Assembly (NCBI GenBank): GCA_021399445.1
Contig: JAJTUQ010000003.1
Span: 3,410,001-3,474,000, forward strand
Origin: Xylogone sp. PMI_703
Taxonomy: Eukaryota; Ascomycota; Leotiomycetes
Direction of reading: 5' to 3'
DNA: 64,000 nt
Both the position numbers and the translations under genes were made by a program. The notes below the pieces were generated by a model. It was not told the origin of the DNA. It did not search any database and saw only the letters and a program-made list of their open reading frames with translations. This document shows, in pieces, positions 32,870 through 44,713 of this stretch. How positions within the stretch are numbered: the first letter of the stretch is position 1; each line of letters opens with the position of its first letter.

Positions 32870-33683
32870 AATTCCCCGGATAATAAGCAGATAAAGATGA
32901 ATTGGTTTAGGGGAAAATGGTGGCTAAGCAGATGCCTATGAATCTGGCTGTTCAGCCCTACACAGCCCACTGCTGCTCTGGTGCCTGCCTCGCTTCAGCA
33001 TGCCCCTCCCTGGTCCGCACTAGACGGCTGATGTTGGGCAGGAGAGCACAAGAACGTCTTGATTTATTATTCTGTTGCTTAGAACCTCTCACTTCATTAC
33101 CAAGTTCTCAATCGGCCGTGCCTACATGCTGGGGTGCCGCAGTTATTAATAGGCAATACGTGTTCAGTGGAGAGCGTTGCTGCACTGTGACATAGAGCAA
33201 AGCCCAGCTTACATTGTCGTCGAACCAAACTCCTGCTGCCTGCGCAAGGCTGCCATTTAATCCAATCCTTCAAGTCCGAGCACGGGGACCTGCGTGCTAG
33301 ATATCTAGTCTCTAGACTTTTCGTCCATACTCTTCGTTATTGTTATCTAGATTCAATTGTATCTTAAGGGCTGGGTGGAAGGTGCTTGTTGACGGCGAGT
33401 TGCGATTTCAAACCGTCGGCGCGCCGAACGTCAATGCCTGGTGCCATTCTTTAACTCCTTAAAAGTTTGAGGAGTGGACTATACATACCGACAGTGCTTT
33501 TTGCGATTGCATATACTAGTTGTTCTCTTCTTTCCTCTTTCAAAATAGCATCGATAAGGGCGAGACATTCCCCGCATTTGCTTGTCTGTCTCGACCTTTG
33601 CACCTCCTTTCCTACCATCCACTGGTTTAAGACGTCCATGGAAGTTACCAGGACACTGGATCATATATAGTTGCGTCTTAGCC
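32870..33683. promoter_or_regulatory. Divergent promoter region RCC1-like / Hsp70-like
   Basis: 814 nt between divergent start codons. The frames in it look like chance openings. No motif assigned. Confidence 0.5.
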
Positions 33684-35906
33684 ATGAATATGAGTCTTCC
33701 TATCCGGTCTATCAGCCGAAGAAACGACGAGAGCAGGGCGCACTACACAAATTCCGCGACGGAAGCAATTGCTGGACCAGTACGGGAGTCAGCAGCACTT
33801 AATGACCGGCTTATCGTAGGCCTAGATTTTGGCACTACTTATTCTGGGTGAGTTGCCCCTTGAAATTTGGCATACCATTTGGAATCCATGCTTTTGATCC
33901 CTGATATGGTCTAAAAAACTGGTTATCCGTGATGTTGGCATCAAAGTGTTGGATTATTTCATGGATATACATCCGATCTGATAACCCACTTTCACCATTC
34001 CTCTACATTGTCATATTGAGGACCAGCTCTCTGTGATATGGATGCTACATAATAGCGAAGCAGTCTCGTGTCTAACTAACTCGCATGTAGGGTTGCTGCA
34101 GTGTATACCTCCACTCCTGACGATATCGAGATCATAAAGACTTGGCCAGGAGGAAATGGAATTACGTCTGATAAAGTACCAACAGAAATATCTTATGACA
34201 TTCCGCCAAACTCCCCACCAGGAAAGGAACCAACAGTAAAATGGGGCTTCCAATTCAGGCCAGAAGAACCTCGCCTACGATGCATCAAGCTCTTTCTCGA
34301 CCGGTCACAGAAGCTTCCGTTTTACGTTAGCCCTCTTGAGACTGCTGCACAACTTAAGAAGTACAATAAAAATGTTGTCGACGCAGTGAGTGATTATTTA
34401 ACGCAGGTCTACAGCCACACCATGGAAACTCTCCAGAGGCGGTATGGAGAGTCTTTCATGGCATCCACAAAAGTGGAGTTTGTCCTTACTTGTCCTGCTG
34501 TATGGTCTGATGCTGCAAAAAACACCACACTGCAAGCTGCGGAAAGAGCTGGCATGGGAACTAGATCGGAAATTCAGATGATCAGTGAACCAGAAGCTGC
34601 GGCTGTTTACACACTTAAAGCCATCCAACCAAATCATCTTAGCGCAGGGGATAATTTCGTTGTCTGTGATGCTGGAGGAGGCACTGTTGATTTGATTGCA
34701 TATAAGATCATTTCCTTAAAGCCTTTGAAGGTAGAAGAGTCCGCAGTTGGAACAGGTGGTTTGTGCGGAAGCGCATTTTTAAATTACCGCTTCGAAGAGC
34801 ACGTACGAGATAGGATCGGTAAAGAACGATTTGAGGAGATGAAGCTTAAGAAAGCCAAGACTTGGCAGGTATGTCTTCCCACTGACATGTAGGGAGAGAG
34901 CTTTATTAATGATCTTAGATGGCTCTTCGATATTTCGAGGAGTTTGTCAAACGAAATTTCAATGAAGAGGAGCATGCGGAAGTTAACGTACCCTTTCCTG
35001 GCTTACCTGATGATGAAGCAGCAGGTATAGACTGCGGCTTTTTGATTATGACGGCTAGCCAAATCAAGGATATATTCGAACCAGTTGTCAAAGAAGTGTG
35101 TGACTTAGTTCAGGGGCAAGTAGACGGGATTAGGAACAAAGGTGGAATAGTGTCTGGAATAGTGTTAGTCGGTGGTTTCGGCCAGAGCAATTATCTCTAT
35201 ACCCGACTTAAATCGCATTTCAACACCGCAGCTCCCCCGCCATACAGTGAGAGACCAACTCATGCTCAAGCGAATATGGGTGCAAATGGTTCCATTGAAG
35301 TCATGCAACCAGTCAATGCCTGGACTGCAGTAGTCAGAGGAGCGGTCCTTAGAGGGCTCGAAGGTAGCATGGTCATTTCTCGCAAGGCGCGGATGCATTA
35401 TGGGACATCATATGCTACCGTCTATGATGAAGACAAGCATCAAGTTAGTGAACGGTATTGGAGCCCTCTGTGGGAACGGTGGATGGTCAGTGACCGTATG
35501 CAATGGCATATTGCCAAAGGCCAGGCACTCAGTGCTGCAACCCCTATTTCTTTCCATTACACAAGGTGAGAGAGCCACGAAGCTTGCGGTAGAGGGAACT
35601 AGAAACTGACCCAATTCTAGAAATTTCCGTCCGGGACAATCGTTGATTGTCAGTGACGACCTAATCGCATGCGATGCGGACGTTCCTCCTACATCTTATA
35701 CCAAGGATCTCATAAACGTATGCACTCTCACCACAGATCTGAGTGCTGTGCCTAGAAGTTTGTTTACAAGGCTCACAACAACACGAGGAGTTGAATTTGA
35801 TAACCTGGACTTTACCCTTGAAATGGTAGTCGATAGTGCAGGTCTGGGATTCGAGTTAAAAGTCGACGGATTCCGTTATGGACGAGTAGAGGCCGAATTC
35901 CATTAA
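33684..35906 (+). CDS. Hsp70-family ATPase of the HSPA12-like fungal group
   Basis: Divergent Hsp70/actin-fold ATPase. Exons 33684-33847, 34091-34868, 34919-35565 and 35621-35906 give 624 residues. The first in-frame ATG is 33684. After a 46-residue unrelated N-terminus come phosphate-1 (LIVGLDFGTTYSGVAAVYTS), the connect region (VLTCPAVWSDAAKNTTLQAA, MISEPEAAAVYTLKA), phosphate-2 (VCDAGGGTVDLIAYKI) and the adenosine motif (GIVLVGGFGQSNYLYTRLKS). The canonical substrate-binding domain and C-terminal EEVD are absent; instead a beta-rich C-terminal part follows (ATPISFHYTRNFRPGQSLIV, LDFTLEMVVDSAGLGFELKV). Such HSPA12-like genes are multicopy and variable in filamentous ascomycetes. Cellular role unknown; it is unlikely to be a general folding chaperone. 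Confidence 0.85.
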
Positions 35907-37921
35907 ACATGGGCAGGAAATGCGATGGCGTATTGATAGGTTAGCATTTATATTGGGTAGCCTTTTGAAAGATTAGCTATTGAGGGCATTTTGGAAGGTA
36001 TTTCTTCATACTTGGTCATATCCACGACAGTCATTGGATGAAAGATGTCTCCATAAGGGGTCTCAATTAGCGGGGCCCTCGTTCACTAGAGAAGATTGTG
36101 AATGTAATCAGAAATATTAAAATCAAGAGAAATGATATGAACCGTCCGTGATGAGAAGAGGATACTCCTCTCCAGTTATTCCTCCTCATGTGGAGCACGC
36201 TGTCATTCCCAGCCACACGACGTTGTCAACATTTCTCTCCCAGCCATGAGTATCACAAAGGTTGCGTGGCTCCCTCAAACACTGACCTTAAACAAGTAAT
36301 CCAATTTAAGGAGGCTACACTCTCTTTGAATATTTATGGTTTAAACACTTGCGGCGCACACCTCCAGAGATTCGGGCGCCAACCGTGAGTGAGGCTTACA
36401 CTGTATTGCGGAAAAGTAGCCAATTGTTTTGTACCTTCCCCTATGGAGATATATACGCAAAGCAGGGCGAAAGTCATGGCCCACCACATATATTATTGAA
36501 TGGAAATTTCTAGGGTTTCACAAAAGTACATCACCTTGTTCTTCTCGAGATTTCAATAAGTATGCTTTGGTTGTGGAACTGTAAAATAATAATTGATGTA
36601 GGTCACATGGTTGACTCTTCTTCCCCCTTAGTTGCCTTCTTAGGGCTGTATATTACTAGGTACTGAGTGGTAGTTGCTGGGGATGCTGCCGTGGGGCTGT
36701 GTATGGTGGCATTATCCCCAACAAACTCTCCGTGATCCCCGATTTGTTCAGCCAGATCCAATTGTAGACCCAAGTTTCGCCTTGTGTCAGAACATTCAGG
36801 CATTTAAAGTTAAGATGTCTAGCATGGTTTCTTCAAGCGCGGTATATTTCAGCTTGCCACAGTTAAGTACCCGTAGTGGTTGCCTGATTCGGGTCTCACG
36901 AAGTTACTCGGGTTCCGCTTATGACCAGCCCTCTTAAATTCTTTGTGGCAAGCTCGTATCCCACCACTCCTACTGGCTCATCGGTCCATTTCTAGATACC
37001 TTCACAATGCTTACTTGCGTGTCATTTGCTGAAGAGAATCTATAGCTCATCAATGACTCGCTGCTTCGTGGGGGCGTGAAAAAAGAAATCATGGACGTGG
37101 CGAAAACTGCCTCTTTCCCGAGCTACGCGGCGCAAACCACATTATATAACACATCCCATGCTCTTCAAAGCAGTCCAGCGGCACGTCTCATAAAGCAACA
37201 GGGGCTCACTTATAACCGATACTGAAAGGGTCGCCGTATGAAAAATACTTGGTAGAATCAGTGAGCAAAAGTAGAGAGGTATCAATACATCCAAAACTAA
37301 AGCTAAGTCAAGCAAAGCAGGCTTCCCAAGCAACGGTCAAACACGCCTCAAACAAGTAACCCAACATAACAAAGCAGAAAGACATTTGAAGGATGACAAC
37401 ACCGGAGCCGCGGTAGAGGTTTCCACTAAACAATCGCGTCTAATAATTCCCCGCGTTTGGACCCGCGACTAGTGTGGAGTCTGCCTTGCAAGGCAGGGAG
37501 GATCAACCTCCACAACTGCAGCTGAAATGCAAGGCTGAAAACCCGCCTCATCATAGTTCCAGAACGCGTGAGACATTCCGAAGGCATACAAACAAAGAGC
37601 ATGATAGAAGAAATGTGAGAAATCGAAGTGTGCTTGGACCACCCGATATCGCACCCCTCGGTCACTGACTAGGGAGCGGTGTGCGAAGGCCTCACGCACA
37701 TATCTTTCAAAAAACCCGCCCAAAACCAAATCATATAGACTCAAAAGTCATCCTTCAACTGATACACACTGTTGTTTTCTAGTATATGTATTGCCGTGTC
37801 GATATAAATGAGTTCATCGAGATCATTTGTGCTGCAATATCATTTTCGGATTGGTTCCTGAAGTATTTTCAGGTACTGGTGGATTCTTATTCTCCTCTTT
37901 GCTTCGTGCGTTCCTCCTTCT
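35907..37921. other. 2-kb intergenic stretch, convergent ends
   Basis: Lies between the stop of the Hsp70-like gene and the stop of the next minus-strand gene. A perfect 16-nt palindrome, CTGCCTTGCAAGGCAG, is at 37481-37496. No gene is recognised. Confidence 0.5.
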
Positions 37922-38743
37922 CTAATGACGTTGTTCCCTACGTCGTCGCTGTCTCTTCTCTTTGTCCAAGTTATGCATAACTCTCTCTCTGAGTTCCTGT
38001 TTTCTCTTGACCTGCTTCTGCAACGGAGACTCAAAATCTGGGTCGACTAATCCGTCCACATACGGTCTCTCCGAATACTTGATAGCATGCTGGTAGTCGT
38101 CTAATGTTATTGCTCCAATCCGCATCATATAATCTAGGACGAAGAAATCAGGCCGGCTATTCTCATGCAATTCTCCAAGAGCGTAGTGTGCTCTAATGTG
38201 GAGCATTCTGTTCCGCCAATTCTCTTGAGGAGTACCGTCTATGGCACTGTCAAAGCGATCGTTCATATTGTCGCAAAAGCTACAAATACTTTTGGGTGGC
38301 GGTCCATAACTATGGAAGTGCGTTACGCTGTGTTGTATCCAATGTTCGACGTCGTTGGCACCGAATCGAAGGCCGCAGCCGATATAATCTGACGCTGGAC
38401 AGGGTAGCTCATAGTTGTGGCCGATCGCACTCATGGTACCCTCAGCTATAATCTGTTCGAGGTTGGGCTGTTCGTGAAGTTCTGGGTCCGCTGCTTGCAA
38501 GATCAGGATCTCGGATGCCAAGTTATCGACTGAAGTTGCGCTAGACTGTGCCGATGGTAAGCTAGAGCCTCTACTAACAGTGCTCTGATCGGAGCCTGAG
38601 TTTGCTCGTTGTGGAGGATATCGAGGGGTGAAGACAGAATTGGAGCTCTCTGCAGAGGTGTCAACCCCTCGCTCCAAGCGTCCAATCAGTGGCCGGTGGG
38701 GTTCTTCCAGGAATCGTTTGAGTCGGAAATTCTGCTCATCCAT
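37922..38743 (-). CDS. Uncharacterised fungal protein with C/H-rich (zinc-finger-like) motifs
   Basis: A 273-residue intronless frame starting at the ATG at 38743. The first about 110 residues are Ser/Pro-rich and disordered. The core contains CPASDYIGCGLRFGANDVEH, then WIQHSVTHFHSYGPPPKSIC and SFCDNMNDRF, and later NRMLHIRAHYALGELHENSR. The cysteine/histidine spacing (C-x6-C..H-x4-H, then C-x2-C..H-x3-H) suggests two degenerate C2H2-like fingers. YMMRIGAITLDDYQHAIKYS and a strongly basic C-terminus (KQVKRKQELRERV, KEKRQRRRREQRH) follow, the latter likely a nuclear localisation signal. I cannot name a family beyond an impression of lineage-restricted proteins seen in plant-associated ascomycetes. 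DNA or RNA binding is inference. Confidence 0.75.
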   Translation of the reverse strand: MDEQNFRLKRFLEEPHRPLIGRLERGVDTSAESSNSVFTPRYPPQRANSGSDQSTVSRGSSLPSAQSSATSVDNLASEILILQAADPELHEQPNLEQIIAEGTMSAIGHNYELPCPASDYIGCGLRFGANDVEHWIQHSVTHFHSYGPPPKSICSFCDNMNDRFDSAIDGTPQENWRNRMLHIRAHYALGELHENSRPDFFVLDYMMRIGAITLDDYQHAIKYSERPYVDGLVDPDFESPLQKQVKRKQELRERVMHNLDKEKRQRRRREQRH

Positions 38744-40141
38744 TCCGTAAATCGATGATCAAATTACAAGAAGTTCCAACACTGGTTCTTATATTTGAAT
38801 TAGTTTTGGTTGACTGAGCCCGCCAAATTCGCGCGAGTAGAAAGAGGGATACAGATTGATCGTGAAGATGTGGGGATGGAAGCTCGAAAGCTTGGGTAGC
38901 GGGATGTGTTTGTCAAGTCGGACCAAGCATCCAACGCTGAATGGGTATCAACGGCCAGCGACGGACTACACGCAGTTGATATCGTCGCAAAAATAACCAA
39001 TGTTCAGCAGTTGGAGTTGATGCTGCAGCAGTCGCTTATGCCTACCCCAGTATGTAGAAGACGGAACCCAGATACCAAGGATGGATGCCAGTATGAAGAT
39101 ATGTTTGCTCGTCGATGCTTTAGCGCTATTGCTGAAAAGATACCGTCTTCAGACCGATATTAGAAGATCGCAGTATGCCGATGCACAGAAAACCAAGAGG
39201 GAAGCCATACTTTTTATCATGATCTCGATGTTCATGCACGCTATGCACCACCACGCCCATTTCAGTTGATATGCAACGGCAACAAAAATCACACGTAACT
39301 GGTGCTAGTGCTATTGCAATTCTACTGGCCAGTTTACTGTACCTAGCACACGGCTGACCCGTTTTCCCTGAATGGATCTACTCTGGACGTCTCCTGCTTG
39401 TTGAGGAAGGAAAAGTGTGTGTGACAGTTTCGAAAAGCATGCTCAATCAGCACAATGTGTTTGTTTGCATAAGCCCCCGACCAAGTATCCGTTTACACTT
39501 ACGGGAGAAACCTGCATAGGCGCAACCCTCCTAAGCTATATGTTCACCGCTACTAACGATGGATGTTGCGGGCTAACATACAACGGCCTCGCGCCTCTAT
39601 ACAGGATGGCGCAACATTGTGTAGGATGGTTCTAAGAGGGCGACGAATCCATCTAATGTAACCGTCCCGGAGTTGCCGAGATGGATATGTGATGTAGTGG
39701 CTCACCAACAGGACATTTGTGTACAAGGAGCGAATTTCTTAATATACTTCAGACAAGCTGTGGTTTTTAGTTGAATTAAAAGGCACCACGCGTGTAGAGC
39801 ATCGCGGATGGTGGGCAGCTGACGACCGCAGAGCCTCAAAAGACAAGGGATCCGAAAGACATGGAGACTCCAGACTGGTCGGTTGGAATATGCATGTCAC
39901 ATTTGCGTATACCCTGTTCTCAAACCAACAGTGGTTGTCGTGCCGGGATGAATGCGGGAGCCGATCGCTTGACCCTCTACACTTACTTGTGGCCTGATGG
40001 CTACATTTAAGCCAAGACGACTGCATCTTCAGCTTTGAGGACTGGTTGCAGCTAACCCGGTAGCTGAGCTTGTCTGAATAGCCCAGCCGCTGCTCTCCCC
40101 GAAACTGTATGCAAATCCCATTTTCTCTCTTCCTTCTTTCT
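38744..40141. other. Intergenic, 1.4 kb
   Basis: Between the start of the zinc-finger-like gene and the stop of the next minus-strand gene. No gene or RNA recognised; short frames only. Confidence 0.5.
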
Positions 40142-41716
40142 TCACTCAGGTGCACAGAGTACCTTGGCCTTTGCAACAACGTTTCGAAGGTGCGTATGCT
40201 CTCCATTTTCATCGCCTATTTTAACAACGCCTGGGAATGTTACGCAAAGAATCTCCTTTTCTTGCAGTGTATCTTCGTCTTCGCCGCCAATATCTTCCAT
40301 ACTTTCCGCATCAAACACTGTCCTTTGATGTCCTTCAATTAATGGCATGATAATACTGAAGACCGCCTTTTGGACCCTTAACAGACGGGATAAATCAATT
40401 GCATTGATGATCATAGCCCGTAGAGGTTGGTCTCTTGCTTCGGATTTCTTTATGTCGCTAATTGAGTCCATTACATGATTTATCCGATCCACAAGACTGT
40501 CTACGACGGTTGTTGTTTCCTTCTGCATTTTCTCGAGCCCCCCTTTTCGGAGCATGGCAAGAGTATTGGAACGCCATTGGTTTAGGCTTTCCGTGGTACC
40601 TAAACAATACATTAGAAACTGAAAATTTCAAAATACTTCTGAAACTAACCATATCCACTTATGAGCTGCTCTACGTCCTTAAGATGCTTCTCTTGTTCTG
40701 TTGTAAGGCCGACAAAATATGGGTTGAAGATGAACTCAATGAAGAGCCGTGATACTATTGACATGATGAGATGAATCTTAGAGATCGCTACAATGTCTGC
40801 ATATGTCGGTACCAGCTGCAACAGCTCGTCTTTGGCTTCATCACTGGCCTTGCCAACATCTATAGGAGTCAGCAAAACCAAGGGAAGAAATAAAAACGAA
40901 ACTGGAAACAAGCATACCAATCTTGGCCCTCCTGAAGTTTGTGATTACCCAATTCTGTAACCCATTTCCAAGCTTCTGCATACTCTCTCCAAAGGCCTCA
41001 TCAGCAACTTGTTCGTCCATCTTGGAGCTCGTGCTCACGAAACTCTTCAATCCCGCAACCTGGCTCTGTAGAGAACGAACCGTGCTTTCCAGCCCCTTAA
41101 CCTCACCCATGGCTTCATTGTACGCTTCTCGAAAAGCATCTCGGTCTAAAATCAGAGAAGAAATCCGTGTTTTGATGTCTCGATCTCGATCACGATCGCG
41201 CTCATCCTTACTCTGCGATTGCATGGTGGTCATATCCTGCCGCAACAGTCGCAGTTCCGCGTCCGTCTTCAAGAAAGTCTGGTTCAGTGCTGAGTGTTTT
41301 TGTTGCCAGAATGTAGCCGTCTCGGCTTCATTGGTTAATTTGAGACTTAACTGCGTTAACTCGCGCTGGAATTCGTCCTCCATAATAGAGATCTCCTTCT
41401 CCAGCTCCATGATCTTCTTATCCTTGGCGTCCACCTTGGCTCCGGAGTCAAGCAACGGCTCGCCGTCATCAGAAGAGTAGCTCATTCCAGACCCCACTCC
41501 AACTGTGCCTCCCACTACCCCTCCTCCCTCGGGTGGCGTGCTCGTTGCAGAGTTTACGCTGGGACTTGAGATACCTTCATCTAGGTGGTGGTGCTCTGAT
41601 GTTGATTTCGAGGACCGGCCCTGGAGTGCAACTCGGGGAGGCGCCGCAATTGGGGACTTGCCAGATACGCGGTGAACAGCGCGGGGCGGATGGGATTTTC
41701 TATCCATTCCGCTCAT
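40142..41716 (-). CDS. Conserved fungal coiled-coil protein of unknown function
   Basis: Three exons, 40918-41716, 40650-40859 and 40142-40599, give 488 residues with consistent phases. The first about 90 residues are disordered (SGKSPIAAPPRVALQGRSSK, a Gly/Val run). A long coiled coil follows (KIMELEKEISIMEDEFQREL, DAELRLLRQDMTTMQSQ), with an Arg-Asp repeat (DERDRDRDRD). The conserved C-terminal helical domain holds KLGNGLQNWVITNFRRAKIG, SIVSRLFIEFIFNPYFVGL, SLNQWRSNTLAMLRKGGLE and DIGGEDEDTLQEKEILCVTF, ending RNVVAKAKVLCAPE. This C-terminal pattern recurs in proteins of filamentous ascomycetes that I recall only as hypothetical. Membrane or nuclear location cannot be told from the sequence. 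Divergent from the AKAP7-like gene. Confidence 0.8.
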
Positions 41717-42991
41717 TGTGAGAGTAATGACTGTAGTAGAGCTCGCGATCGAGGTAAGGATGCCAACATAGCAAGGAGAGCTCGGTATTCCGGGGTCTCT
41801 GAGATACCGCGATCGAGGATAGAGCCAGTATATAGGTGATTGAAAGGACGTCAGCCTTGTCCCGGGGTTACATCCGTCACATTCTGTTGTGGAGACGGGA
41901 CTCGTAAGGCAGTGCGGCGCTGTTGTTGTTGCCTGATCGGGGGAATCTCTTTTCTGTTTAGGCGCCTTCTCTCTGCGGCCGCTAGCATAAGGTTAGTTCC
42001 CGCTGCCAGCCTTAGTGGTTCCACGAGGCTGAAGCCAGCAGGGCGAGCAATTGTACGTGCTTGCTCAAGGTAGAGACGAAGCAGTTTTCTAAAAATCCAA
42101 TTGTTGATTTATAATTCACTTATACGTAATTGTTAACATATCATTTTATGAAGCTACATTTCCGGTTTTTAAGTGATTAATTCTCGCCACTTCCCCGCAA
42201 AACGACCCCTCAGCTCCTCTGAGAAGACTTACTTAAACGCGCAATTCCCTAAAGAAAGTAAATACTATTTTCAAAGGCCGAGTCATAGAAGTTACCAGAT
42301 ACCTCTAGTAGTATCTCAACCTAATTTCACCAAAAAAAATTTTTCAATTGCAGAATCTCCGAAGAGAGTGGGAGCAGAAACATGTTCCCCAGGTCCCTGA
42401 ATGCCTCAGGCTATGAATGGGGCTCGGTCCCATAAGTTACGTAGCGCTCAGCTCAGGGTCCAGGTATTCCAACCACACCATCGTCATAAGAATCTATCCA
42501 CTGGCCATCAATCAACTAATTAATCCTCTAAGTCTATGAGCTCTTTCAAGCATTAATTAGATTCTAGAAATTAGAATCCAATATTAGCATTATAAGGGAT
42601 ATATTTTGCATACATGTTTATCCATTCGCTCTCTCTCAATTGAACCTTTCTCAGCTTAACAAGGCACGTTCAAATTTTCCCTCCTCCAGTTCAGCACGAA
42701 ACTCATAATTGACTCTTGAGAAGTACAATGAATAGCAGCTCAAACTTCTTATGAATACCATCTAGCAAAAAGAAGAAATAAGCATAACTTTAAAAATTCC
42801 ACTGCTCAAAAAAAGCTCCCTTGCATCATAGTTAAGCCAAGGATTACTTATATACCCACACTTCGCAACAACCTCCCTCTTCTGAACAAAAAATAGAAGA
42901 AGGTCCATCAATCATTCATAAATCCCACCGATTCTCCAATTAAATAAAAAGAAGAACAAGAAAGAAGCAAAAAACCAAAAAGAGGACAAAA
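41717..42991. promoter_or_regulatory. Divergent promoter region coiled-coil gene / AKAP7-like gene
   Basis: 1275 nt between divergent start codons. The part from about 42070 to 42960 is clearly AT-rich, and the last 60 nt before the plus-strand ATG are almost pure A/G, typical of a fungal 5' leader. No site assigned. Confidence 0.5.
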
Positions 42992-43915
42992 ATGCCACCA
43001 AAGCCAAAACCCAAACCATCCTCCTCCCACTCAAAACACCTAACCCACTTCCTCTGCATCCCGCTCGTGACACAGACTTCCAGGCCTCAACTGCAATCCT
43101 CGTTGTCCCGATTCAGGAATGATCTTGTCGGCAGCAGCAATAGCAACAACAACATTAATACCAGCAATACTAGCTATCCAACGTCGCCTCCTTCTTCACT
43201 AGGAGGAGGAGGTACGGCGCCAGAGGCTACCTCAGCACGGATCCCACCAAAGGCTATCCGCCCAGTAGGGACGATTCATCTCACGCTCGGTGTTATGAGC
43301 CTAGTTACTCCTGAGAAGGTGCAGACGGCGGTTGATGTGTTAAAGGGGGTGGATCTGAGAGCTTTGTTGAGAAGTAGTAATGGCAATAGTAGCGACAATG
43401 GCAATACTAGCGGCAGTAGCGGGACAGATCGCCCTCCTGATGTCGGTCTCACTGCTGATACTGCGGGCAGCGACAATGTTGGCGAGCTGAGAGTCACGCT
43501 TAAGGGTATTCTAAGTATGAGCGACCCGAACAGGACATCGATCCTCTATACTGCACCGGTTGATCCAGATGGGAGATTACTCCGGTTTTGTCTCGGGTTG
43601 AGAGAGATATTTACAGCCGCTGATCTAATTGTTCCTGATACGCGGCCGTTACTTCTACATGCTACGGTTTTAAATACCATCTACGTGCCAGGGATCAAGC
43701 GTGTTTCGGGAGGCCGCAGCGGGAGAGGAAGGAATAGTAAGGAAAGGTTAATGCTGGACGTTAGGGATATTCTAGAGAGGTACCGGGATATGGAGTGGAT
43801 GAGTGATGTTAGGGTAGAGAAGGTGGCCATTTGCAAGATGGGTGCACGCAAGGTGGAAGGTGGTGAAGAAGCCGACGAGGAATATGTTGTCGAGAGCGAG
43901 ATCGAAATGCCTTAG
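42992..43915 (+). CDS. AKAP7/ASCC1-type 2H phosphoesterase (2'-5' RNA ligase-like) protein
   Basis: Single-exon 307-residue protein of the 2H phosphoesterase superfamily, closest to the AKAP7/ASCC1 (AKAP7_NLS) branch. Both H-x-T-x active-site motifs are present: HLTL in VGTIHLTLGVMSLVTPEKVQ and HATV in PLLLHATVLNTIYVPG. Conserved flanks are HFLCIPLVTQTSRPQLQSSL, LRVTLKGILSMSDPNRTSIL and VRVEKVAICKMGARKVEGG. Two low-complexity inserts (Asn/Ser and Ser/Gly/Asn) interrupt the fold at residues about 50-75 and 130-150. Relatives include 2',3'-cyclic phosphodiesterases and the ASCC1 subunit of an RNA/DNA repair complex; the substrate is not predictable here. Confidence 0.85.
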   Translation: MPPKPKPKPSSSHSKHLTHFLCIPLVTQTSRPQLQSSLSRFRNDLVGSSNSNNNINTSNTSYPTSPPSSLGGGGTAPEATSARIPPKAIRPVGTIHLTLGVMSLVTPEKVQTAVDVLKGVDLRALLRSSNGNSSDNGNTSGSSGTDRPPDVGLTADTAGSDNVGELRVTLKGILSMSDPNRTSILYTAPVDPDGRLLRFCLGLREIFTAADLIVPDTRPLLLHATVLNTIYVPGIKRVSGGRSGRGRNSKERLMLDVRDILERYRDMEWMSDVRVEKVAICKMGARKVEGGEEADEEYVVESEIEMP

Positions 43916-44713
43916 CATAAAATACCAGCCGTGCGTTGTCTCTCCCAGGTTACTTCTTCGGAATGCTGCATATGGCATATTCCTTACGGAGTTGAAGGAG
44001 TCATCTGCTTGTTGGTTGACAAGTCACAAAGTACCCCCCGCTTGGAATAGGGAACTTGCATCGACTCAGAATTATCGAACGCAGCTCCCCGTACCAACAA
44101 ATCTTATTTTATGGTCGCATTCGCAAAATTTTTGGCAGTCCAGATAGCAGCAGATGACTCCTCAATTCGGTCTCTTAAAACCGTTGACAAAACACTGATC
44201 CAACTTTTTCAAGACGCAAGACAGGGCTGAATAGAAACATGGGTGAAGGTCTTGCTATTCGCTTCTGCAGATCTTTAGGTAGAAATGTCGAAACGTTTTA
44301 TCGCTTACTTCTGCATCTCACGCAAAGGTGCCGTATCATCCCTTAAGAGTCGAAACCACTTGTTTCAATCTTTCTTCCGGCGGACAAGAACAATAAGAAC
44401 CCTTCCTCCCCACCTTACCTCCCCATGCCGTGACGTGATGAACCAAACCATATCCAGAGGAGAGACAGTGACGAAAGTGTGTGAACGCAGCCAGGAGACG
44501 CCGGAAGTAATGAGGATCTATGATTTATGTGTCATAAAGAGGAGATCATGACGGGGGAAAACGAATGCTGAACAGCTGATCTCCAGTATGTGCAGGAAAG
44601 AGGTGTATCCCTTTGTAGGCAAAAATGCTGTTCATTTTTTTTATTTGTCTGGATCGTGGGGTACACCCGGCAAACGATCTCAAGTCGTCCCGGGCGGGGT
44701 CTCTATCGTCAAC
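43916..44713. other. Intergenic, convergent ends (AKAP7-like / YPD1)
   Basis: 798 nt between two convergent stop codons. No gene seen; expected 3' UTRs. Confidence 0.55.

Noticed and set aside
37441..37530. tRNA-like segment with a CTGCC-TTGCAAG-GGCAG hairpin resembling an anticodon arm
   Set aside because: The sequence is a perfect palindrome. Neither strand offers a proper A box, a matching acceptor stem or a canonical T loop.
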